Assembly (NCBI GenBank): GCA_023431345.1
Contig: JAEYWK010000054.1
Span: forward strand, 5,699 to 69,698
Length of the DNA stretch: 64,000 bases
Direction of reading: 5' to 3'
Source of the DNA: Pseudomonadota bacterium
GTDB taxonomy: Bacteria > Myxococcota_A > Polyangia > Polyangiales > Polyangiaceae
How positions within the stretch are numbered: the stretch's first letter is position 1; each line of letters begins with the position of its first letter. The notes beneath the pieces are model-generated. The model searched no databases and was not told where the DNA came from. It was given only the letters and a program-made list of their open reading frames with translations. The position numbers were made by a program, and so were the translations under genes. Shown piece by piece: positions 58,676 through 64,000 of this stretch.

Positions 58676-60076
58676 TCAACGCGCTTTCGTGAGCTTAGCG
58701 AGGCCGTATCCGCCGGCAGCCCAGAGCTGACCATCGATGAACAACAACGCTTGAGTGCGTCCGGTCTCTTCCGTGTCTTCGTCGGCCGCGCCGCTCAGCT
58801 CGGCGATGCGCTCTGCCTCCAGGCGCTCTGCTTGCGCGCGCTCGGCGTCGACCGCGATGAGCACGCTCGCGTCACGCCCTTCGCGGTAGAGCGCCGCAAA
58901 GACGCGCCCGGCCTCGGCATCGTCGCCGATCGCCACCGCCGTGACGTTGACGGCGCCCGTGACCATGCGAAAGCTGGCTCCGCTGTCGCTAGAAACCGCC
59001 AGGCCGCGCTCTGCGTCGAACACCGCGATCACGGAGCCGCGCGCCACGCAGGCGGGGGCTTGACCGAGCGCCACCGTGCGGGCCGGCTCCGGCAGAGGCC
59101 GCTCGTGGAAGCTGCTACCGGCGTCGCGCGAAAGCTGCAGCGCGGGGCGATCCCCGAGCACGAGCAGCGTGACGTCGCTGTCTCGACCCGTCAGCGAGCG
59201 CACGTGACCGAAGGTTTCGTGGCGCTCCCAAGCCGACCCGCGCTGGCGCAAGAGCGCGCCACTCGAGAGGCGCGCCCACAAGCCGGGCTCGCCGCGCGTG
59301 GCCCACAGCTCGACGAGCTCGGCGCCCGCAGCGCGAGCCAGCTCGGGGGGCTCGAGCAGCGAAGCCGCCCCGCCCGGCGTGAGCTCGATCAGTCCGCGCG
59401 GGGTGGTGAGCAGCACGTTGCCCGACGTCAGCTCTGCGATCGACGTGGCGCGCGCGCCGGCGGGCAGCGCCAGGCTCTGCCGCTCGTCGCCGAAGCGCAT
59501 CAGATGCTCGGCGGCGGCGAGCACGCCGCCTCGCGCCGCTGCGAGCGCGGTGGCGGCGGTGCCGAGCAGCAGCCAATCGGCCTCGTACACGGGGCCTTCG
59601 GCGAGGTCGCCTTCGGGCGCGCTCGGCAAGAACGCCCGCTCGATTTCGGGCCCTGCGTCACCATCGCCTTCTTCGTTCAGGAGCTGCGGCAGGTCTTCGA
59701 GCCCGTCGTCGCCGAGCTCCACGTCGCTGCTCGGCTCGTCGCTCTCGAGCGGCTCGTCGAGGTGCGCGTCCAAATCGCCTTCTTGCGGCGTCGGCGGCGG
59801 CTCCAGCTCGCCATCGAGCGCTGATTCGGGCAGCGCGTCGAGCAGCTGGCTGCCGATGTCGAGATCGCTCGCGGCTTCGTTTTCGCCGGGGTCGTCGAGC
59901 TCCACGATATCGACTTGGAAGGCGTCGACCTTGTGCTCGTCTTCATCGAGCTCGAGCTCTTCGCCCATGCTCAGCTCGAACGCGCCGACATCGACGTCGT
60001 CCGTGTCCTCGCTCTTGTCGAGCTCGGGCAGGTCCAGCACGTTGAGGACGGGCGCTTCAGGAGAGCGGGCAGGCAC
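58676..60076 (-). CDS. Acidic protein with propeller-like C-terminus
   Basis: A 466-residue protein. The first about 160 residues are Asp/Glu-rich and low-complexity (DVDVGAFELSMGEELELDED, then DEPSSDVELGDDGLEDLPQ). The rest has short blocks such as RDSDVTLLVLGDRPALQLSRDAGSSFHE and ERGLAVSSDSGASFRMVTG, which resemble the SxDxGxxF (Asp-box) blades of sialidase or VPS10-type propellers. No signal peptide is visible, so it is probably cytoplasmic. It may be a scaffold; no enzyme activity is suggested by visible residues. Confidence 0.75.
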   Translation of the reverse strand: MPARSPEAPVLNVLDLPELDKSEDTDDVDVGAFELSMGEELELDEDEHKVDAFQVDIVELDDPGENEAASDLDIGSQLLDALPESALDGELEPPPTPQEGDLDAHLDEPLESDEPSSDVELGDDGLEDLPQLLNEEGDGDAGPEIERAFLPSAPEGDLAEGPVYEADWLLLGTAATALAAARGGVLAAAEHLMRFGDERQSLALPAGARATSIAELTSGNVLLTTPRGLIELTPGGAASLLEPPELARAAGAELVELWATRGEPGLWARLSSGALLRQRGSAWERHETFGHVRSLTGRDSDVTLLVLGDRPALQLSRDAGSSFHERPLPEPARTVALGQAPACVARGSVIAVFDAERGLAVSSDSGASFRMVTGAVNVTAVAIGDDAEAGRVFAALYREGRDASVLIAVDAERAQAERLEAERIAELSGAADEDTEETGRTQALLFIDGQLWAAGGYGLAKLTKAR

Positions 60077-60097
60077 GCCCCGAAGGCTAGCAGACCG

Positions 60098-60151
60098 CGG
60101 GGCCCGAGCCCCGTCGGCATCGGGGCCGAAAGCCCCGTTCGCGCAGCGAAC
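60098..60151. repeat. Three consecutive stem-loops in a divergent intergenic space
   Basis: CGGGGC/GCCCCG pair at 60098-60113, again at 60121-60137 (loop CGAAA), and GTTCGC/GCGAAC pair at 60137-60151 (loop GCA). The two first stems have the same sequence. They may form tandem terminators, a transcript-stabilising cluster, or protein-binding sites between the divergent genes. Confidence 0.5.
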
Positions 60152-60210
60152 CGCTCGGACGGCGTCGCGACGCTGGTCCTGCGCCCGGGTTCGAGCTATG
60201 CGAAGCGGCC

Positions 60211-60462
60211 GTGCCCGTAACCGCGCTCATCGATCATGACCTCGTTTCCCGCAAAGTTTTGGTGCGGGACAAGGACGTCGTGTTCGTCAAGGGGATCTTC
60301 GAAGCCAGCGAAGGACTGGGCGCGTTGTTCGCGGAACGCGGCGGTGAGCTGATCATTGCAGCGCCGCTGTCGCGAGAGCGTGAGCTCGATGAATTACTCG
60401 CAGATCTCGAGTCGGAATTGCACGCGCAAGTGAGCCGCTTACCGTTGCCGGCCGTGCCCTGA
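60211..60462 (+). CDS. DUF4911-like small protein
   Basis: An 83-residue protein from a GTG. The order VLVRDKDVVFVKGIFEASEG, LGALFAERGGELIIAAPL, LDELLADLESELHAQV fits the small DUF4911-type fold: a strand, a helix, a strand and a final helix. No function is known for that family. It starts in the space after three stem-loops and precedes another hypothetical by 21 bp. Confidence 0.7.
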   Translation: MPVTALIDHDLVSRKVLVRDKDVVFVKGIFEASEGLGALFAERGGELIIAAPLSRERELDELLADLESELHAQVSRLPLPAVP

Positions 60463-60483
60463 TGCTTTAGCTTCCGGCGCATC

Positions 60484-61209
60484 GTGGGTCATCCGCCGCC
60501 CGAGTCGCCCGTGTTGGGCAAGCTGGCTGCGTCGCCTGCCGATCGCACTCCTCTCCCGGAAGACGGTCGTAGCAACGACGCTCGCGCGGTCGACGCGTGG
60601 TGCGAATGGCTGGGCGCGCTCGCGACCGACGCGGAAGCCGCGTTGGCGGCGGCGATCGCGTATCGAGAGCTCGACGCCAAAGGGCGAACCTCCTGGCTCA
60701 ACGCGCTCGAGCAAGACTCGGTGCGCCTGAACGTGCCACGCATCGCCGTGTACGCGCCGCTGCTGGCGGTGGAGTCGGATCCCGAGCGCCGCGAGCGCAT
60801 CACCTTCGCCATCGGCCCCACGGAAGAAGACGCCACGCCCCGAGCCGCCGTGCAGGCGCTCGCTGCGCGCCGCCCCGACGGCGTGCGCATCGCCACCATC
60901 ATCGTGCCGCTCTACCTCGATTTCGTGCAGGTTCTGGCCTGCGCGTACTGGCCCGAGCGAGGCTTTTCCTGGGTTAGGCACGATCCGATCGTCGAGCTGA
61001 CGCGCGCTCCGCGGCCGGGCCATGAGCTCGAGGGCGCCGTGCTCGAGCGCACGCCGCTCAAGGCGCTCATCGACGAGCTGTCGCACGCGGTGCTATCGCA
61101 GCGCCGCAGTGGACGTGAGCTGCCCGAAGCACTGCGCGTCTTCGCAGATTTGTTCGGGCCCAACGTCGGCGGCTCCACGCCGCCTCCGCCCTCGTCGCCG
61201 GCTCCGTGA
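60484..61209 (+). CDS. Hypothetical protein
   Basis: A 241-residue soluble protein from a GTG with no signal peptide. Visible features are WCEWLGALATDAEAALAAAI, EQDSVRLNVPRIAVYAPLLA, RIATIIVPLYLDFVQVLACA and a Pro-rich C-terminus. The middle is likely alpha/beta. No family was recognised. The stop overlaps the GTG of the next gene, so these two and the DUF4911 gene probably form one transcript. Confidence 0.65.
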   Translation: MGHPPPESPVLGKLAASPADRTPLPEDGRSNDARAVDAWCEWLGALATDAEAALAAAIAYRELDAKGRTSWLNALEQDSVRLNVPRIAVYAPLLAVESDPERRERITFAIGPTEEDATPRAAVQALAARRPDGVRIATIIVPLYLDFVQVLACAYWPERGFSWVRHDPIVELTRAPRPGHELEGAVLERTPLKALIDELSHAVLSQRRSGRELPEALRVFADLFGPNVGGSTPPPPSSPAP

Positions 61210-61727
61210 AGCTCGCCCGCGCATCGCTGTTTGCTTTGTTGGCGCTCGGCGCCTGCCTCCGCGCCGAGCGCGAGCCGATCGAGAGTCCGCAGACGGCCAC
61301 CGGGGAACCCGTACAGTTCACGTTCGGCACCATCCAAGGCGGCGAGCTGTCGAGCGACACGACGCGCGGGCGTTCGACGGCGCTCTTGTTCGTCACGACG
61401 TATGATCTGCCGTCGCAAGCCGAAGCACAGATGCTGCGTGACGTGGTGCATCGTCACAAGCCGCGCGCGAACGCGGCCATCGTCATGATGGAGGCCCCGC
61501 GGGCCGCGGCGTTGGCGCAGGTGTGGGCGGATTCCCTCGGGCTGGAGCTGCCAGTAGCGATGGCGAGCTCGACGCTCATGGCGGGGGAGAGTGAGCTGGG
61601 GCGGATCTTGGGGGTTCCCACGCTGATCGTGCTCGACAGGAGGGGGCGAGTCGTCGAGCGGCTCGAGGGGGCGCAGGGAAGGGAGCGGATCGCGGAGGCT
61701 TTGAAGCGGGCAGACGTGGGATTTTGA
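61206..61727 (+). CDS. Thioredoxin-fold lipoprotein without CxxC
   Basis: A 173-residue protein. The lipobox is in SLFALLALGACLRAE. The body follows the TlpA/ResA thioredoxin pattern: STALLFVTTYDLPSQAEAQM in place of the strand-CxxC-helix, later ILGVPTLIVLDRRGRVVERLEG with the cis-Pro and following strands. The active-site cysteines are missing (TTYDLPS). It is therefore unlikely to exchange disulfides and may bind a partner. The start overlaps the previous stop. An IS-like element follows between this gene and a convergent one. Confidence 0.78.
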   Translation: MKLARASLFALLALGACLRAEREPIESPQTATGEPVQFTFGTIQGGELSSDTTRGRSTALLFVTTYDLPSQAEAQMLRDVVHRHKPRANAAIVMMEAPRAAALAQVWADSLGLELPVAMASSTLMAGESELGRILGVPTLIVLDRRGRVVERLEGAQGRERIAEALKRADVGF

Positions 61728-61747
61728 CGGGCAAGCGAGGGGACCAG

Positions 61748-61915
61748 GGGCGCGTCCCTGAATTGCTGGTCTCGCCGTAAACGTGCCCGTGCCCGTTTCT
61801 GAGGCCCGCGCCACAAACCTCGGCTACAAACGAACGGGCCCAACGTCGCCTCGCGGACCGTCGGGCACGGGCACGTTTACGGAACGTTTACGGGCACGCG
61901 CGAGCGATCCACGCC
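61748..61915. mobile_element. Mini IS427-like element (copy 2, transposase lost)
   Basis: About 168 bp. The left end reads GGGCGCGTCCCTGAATTG and continues into TAAACGTGCCCGTGCCCG. The inner part CGCCACAAACCTCGGC, followed by GGGCCCAACGTCGCCTCGCG, matches the right inner part of copy 1 (1981-2035). The right end, GCGCGAGCGATCC then ACGCCC, has lost about 12 bases relative to copy 1. It is a deletion derivative without coding capacity. TA follows the right end and forms, with the element's G, the stop of the minus-strand gene. No TA is present on the left side. Confidence 0.78.
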
Positions 61916-63061
61916 CTAGGGCATGAGCGGGGGCATGGTGACGACTTCGAAAGCGGAGGCGGGCACGTTTTTCAGGGGCTCGATGTCGTCCTCGGTCCAG
62001 CCGGCGTTCGCTTCGCCTTGAAAGTAGAAGCTAGAGCCGTTGTCCGCCAAAATCATGCCGTACTTCTTCATGCCGCGCAGCACCACCTGCGCGCTCTCGC
62101 TGTAGCGCGAGATGTCGAAGCTCTGCTTGAGCCTCACGCGCGTGCCCATCGGTGGACCGTCGGCGGCGTTGCAGCCGCCGGGGACCGCGAAATGGCTGGC
62201 TGGCTTCACGTATTTGTTCGTCGTGCAGTCGAGGGTGAAACGCAGCGCGTGCGTGACCTCACCTGCGCGTACCTCCGCGTAGCGCAGCACGCCGGGCGCG
62301 ATGGCGAGGCCCGCGGCGTCCGCCGACGTCCAGCCGTCGGGGCGCTGTCCATAGCCGACCTCGTTCAAATCCCACTTGGCGCCGTTGCCGCAGTGCCAGC
62401 CGTTCGAGTACTCACAAGCGTAGCCCTCGTACAACATGCAGGTGCCCTGCTGCACGACGAGCAGATGGCAGTCGCCGTCGCAGCTGGCGGGGCTATTGCC
62501 CTCGATGCTCACGTCATCGGGGCCTGGAAAAGGATACGGCCCCGCGTCGCTCTCCTCCGGATACCAGTCGAACGTGACGGGGGTGAGCGGCTGGTCTTCG
62601 GGTACCACGTTGATGGGGATGCCGTAGAGCTCATCGCCGTCGGAGCCGTAGTCGGGGTGGATGTTGGCGTCGCCCACCAACGCTTGCACCTTCTGAGTCC
62701 AGGCTGCGTCCACGTCGAGCCCCGACACGTCGAGGTTCCAGTCGTCGTTTGCGGGGAACATTTTGCAGCCGCCCACCTCGCCGGGGTTGCCGGGTACGCC
62801 GACGCTGCCCGAGCCGCCGCTGCCGCTGCCGGCGCCGCCGCTGCTGGCCCCCGCCGCGCTCTTGCCTGCGCTGCCCGCGGTCGCGCTACCGCCGCTGGGC
62901 TCGTCCGCCGTCCCCGGGCTGCCGCCGCCGCCAGCGCTGCTACTGCCGCCGGCGCTGTCCGCGTCGGTCGTGCCATCACTTCCACAGGCGACGCAGCCCA
63001 TGCTCGCGACGAGCGAGAGCCACGCGCACGAGAGCTGGAAATTTTTCCCCATGGTCCTCAT
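61916..63061 (-). CDS. Secreted or lipid-anchored hypothetical protein
   Basis: About 381 residues from the ATG at 63061 (63052 is also possible). The signal has LSCAWLSLVASMGCVACGSD, with a lipobox-type Cys. A Gly/Ser/Ala-rich linker (about 40-85) leads to a compact domain with several Cys: GGCKMFPANDDWN, CDGDCHLLVVQQGTCMLYEG, YECSNGWHCGNG-like stretches, FTLDCTTNKYVKPASHFAVPGGC. The domain reads like the DUF-type extracellular proteins of myxobacteria with an acidic NDDWNLDVSG start. Its TAG stop is shared with the adjacent mini-element. Confidence 0.8.
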   Translation of the reverse strand: MRTMGKNFQLSCAWLSLVASMGCVACGSDGTTDADSAGGSSSAGGGGSPGTADEPSGGSATAGSAGKSAAGASSGGAGSGSGGSGSVGVPGNPGEVGGCKMFPANDDWNLDVSGLDVDAAWTQKVQALVGDANIHPDYGSDGDELYGIPINVVPEDQPLTPVTFDWYPEESDAGPYPFPGPDDVSIEGNSPASCDGDCHLLVVQQGTCMLYEGYACEYSNGWHCGNGAKWDLNEVGYGQRPDGWTSADAAGLAIAPGVLRYAEVRAGEVTHALRFTLDCTTNKYVKPASHFAVPGGCNAADGPPMGTRVRLKQSFDISRYSESAQVVLRGMKKYGMILADNGSSFYFQGEANAGWTEDDIEPLKNVPASAFEVVTMPPLMP

Positions 63062-63136
63062 GATCGCGCTCCGACCAGCATTTATCAAGGCTCGAACTTG
63101 CCCAAGCCAGGGCGCCGCAGCTATCAGAACAGGGCC

Positions 63137-63874
63137 GTGAGCGACGAGCCGAAGAGCAACGTCCGCAGCTCGCTAGAAGCCGCTCGGCGCGAAGCAGTTG
63201 CGATCGCGCGGCAAGCGACGCTCATCTACCGCGATGTGCGCGGCGTGAGGGCGATGTGGGTGCGGCCGGATCGTGACGTGGTCATGCTGGTGCACGGCTT
63301 GTTTGCGACCGCCGGCGTGCTGCGGCCGCTACGTCGAGAGCTCGAGGCGCGGACCGGCGCTGTCGCCGCGAGCTTCACGCACGCCCCCGGTCCTGGCATT
63401 CGCAGCATCGCGCGAGAGATCGCGCAAGCGGTGCGCGCCATCACCGGCGACGTCCGCATTCACCTGATCGGTCACAGCATCGGCGGCGTGGCGGTGCGCT
63501 ACTTCATTCAGGAGCTCGGCTCCGATCCGCGCGTCGTGCAGACGGTGTCGATCGGCAGCCCGTTCGGGGGGACCCGACCCGCGCGGCTGTTTCCCGCCCC
63601 GATCGGGCGGGACATAGCGCCGGGCAGCCCGCTGCTCGCGCGCCTGGCGCAAGGCGCGCGGACGCGGCTGGTCGTGCCCCATTTGTCGATCTCCGGCATC
63701 GAGGACCACGTCGTGCCGCAGGGTGCCTTCCTGGCCGCTGGGGAGCACGTGCGCGTGGCGGGCTGCGCGCACAACTCGCTGCTTTATCACCCGCGGGTCG
63801 TGGCGGAGCTGGTCCGTCGGATCCGTGGCTGGCAAGCCGCGGCGGCGGTGCGCGACGCCCGCGTCGCGGGCTAG
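63137..63874 (+). CDS. Alpha/beta-hydrolase, lipase-like
   Basis: A 245-residue soluble hydrolase from a GTG. The oxyanion strand is VVMLVHGLFATAGVLRPLRR. The nucleophile elbow is GHSIGG in IHLIGHSIGGVAVRYFI, and SIEDHVV-like and AGCAHNSLLYHPRV supply the Asp and His. This resembles triacylglycerol lipases and PGAP1-type hydrolases. No signal peptide is visible, but a membrane-associated form is possible. The longer frame upstream lies opposite the secreted-protein gene. The stop codon is shared with an IS-like element. Confidence 0.9.
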   Translation: MSDEPKSNVRSSLEAARREAVAIARQATLIYRDVRGVRAMWVRPDRDVVMLVHGLFATAGVLRPLRRELEARTGAVAASFTHAPGPGIRSIAREIAQAVRAITGDVRIHLIGHSIGGVAVRYFIQELGSDPRVVQTVSIGSPFGGTRPARLFPAPIGRDIAPGSPLLARLAQGARTRLVVPHLSISGIEDHVVPQGAFLAAGEHVRVAGCAHNSLLYHPRVVAELVRRIRGWQAAAAVRDARVAG

Positions 63875-64000
63875 GGAGTGTCCCTAAATTGCTGGTCTCG
63901 GCGTAAACGTGCCCGTGCCCGTGCCCGTGCCCGACGGTCCGTAAGTTGCCGTCGGCGGTATCGGGGCTGGTAGGCCGGGGTTTGTGGCGCGTGCCTGGCA
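63874..64000. mobile_element. IS427-like element (copy 3), cut by the window end
   Basis: The left end reads GGGAGTGTCCCTAAATTG and continues as GCTGGTCTCGGCGTAAACGT, then CCCGTGCCCGACGGTCCGTA. Further in, GGCCGGGGTTTGTGGCGCG matches, in inverse orientation, the inner right part of copy 1. The first base G completes the TAG stop of the lipase gene (63872-63874). The other end is outside the window, so size and transposase content are unknown. Confidence 0.75.

Overview
The window reads as a chromosomal segment of a high-GC, predatory or soil-type myxobacterium (Myxococcota, probably the Polyangiales/Sorangiineae side). This is an inference from content: two Hanks-type Ser/Thr kinases, PEGA-domain surface proteins, an FHA/TPR membrane protein, many Ala/Pro-rich lipoproteins, the pilC-pilS pair, very strong G/C bias at third codon positions and frequent GTG starts. 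No rRNA, tRNA or CRISPR was recognised. Coding density is high and most genes lie in short, tightly coupled runs with ATGA, GTGA or TGATG overlaps.

Layout. 0.1-2.1 kb: a PA0069-type radical SAM protein interrupted by a 161-residue mini-intein, followed by an IS5/IS427-like element that begins inside the gene's stop codon. 2.1-6.8 kb (minus): a Ser/Thr kinase with a periplasmic PEGA domain, then a TonB-dependent receptor with three PEGA domains. 7.2-10.6 kb (plus): atpD-atpC, rsmA and a small lipoprotein. 10.8-20.7 kb: a minus-strand DUF58 gene and a minus-strand MoxR/DUF4350 pair, separated by a plus-strand block (Omp85-like barrel, aromatic amino acid hydroxylase, SDR, AraC regulator with tandem operators). 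20.9-28.3 kb (plus): a 62-residue protein, two large lipoproteins and mutS. 28.3-38.7 kb: PfkB kinase, hrpB, a TonB-like anchored protein, a HAD phosphatase (plus), then polA, an FAD enzyme and a GT2 on the minus strand. 38.9-47.8 kb (plus): a second Ser/Thr kinase, a processive glycosyltransferase, ihfA, a MerR regulator, ssb, a lipoprotein, a degenerate SDR and an SGNH hydrolase. 47.8-51.9 kb (minus): an SGNH paralogue, an FHA protein and a class C beta-lactamase-fold protein. 52.0-57.4 kb (plus): pilC, pilS, an MlaC-like protein and a TPR protein. 57.4-60.1 kb (minus): lysC and an acidic propeller-like protein. 60.2-64 kb: small hypotheticals, a thioredoxin-fold lipoprotein, a secreted lipoprotein and a lipase, with two more copies of the IS-like element.

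Most notable. (1) The intein splits the radical SAM [4Fe-4S] motif just before its third cysteine, so cluster assembly should depend on splicing. (2) All three clear copies of the IS427-like element abut the 3' end of an ORF so that the gene's TA plus the element's first G make the TAG stop codon. This points to a CTAG-targeting element that settles harmlessly at gene ends. Further points are a probable loss of proofreading residues in DNA polymerase I, a kinase/receptor operon sharing PEGA modules, tandem operators in front of the AraC gene, and several palindromes in divergent or convergent intergenic spaces.
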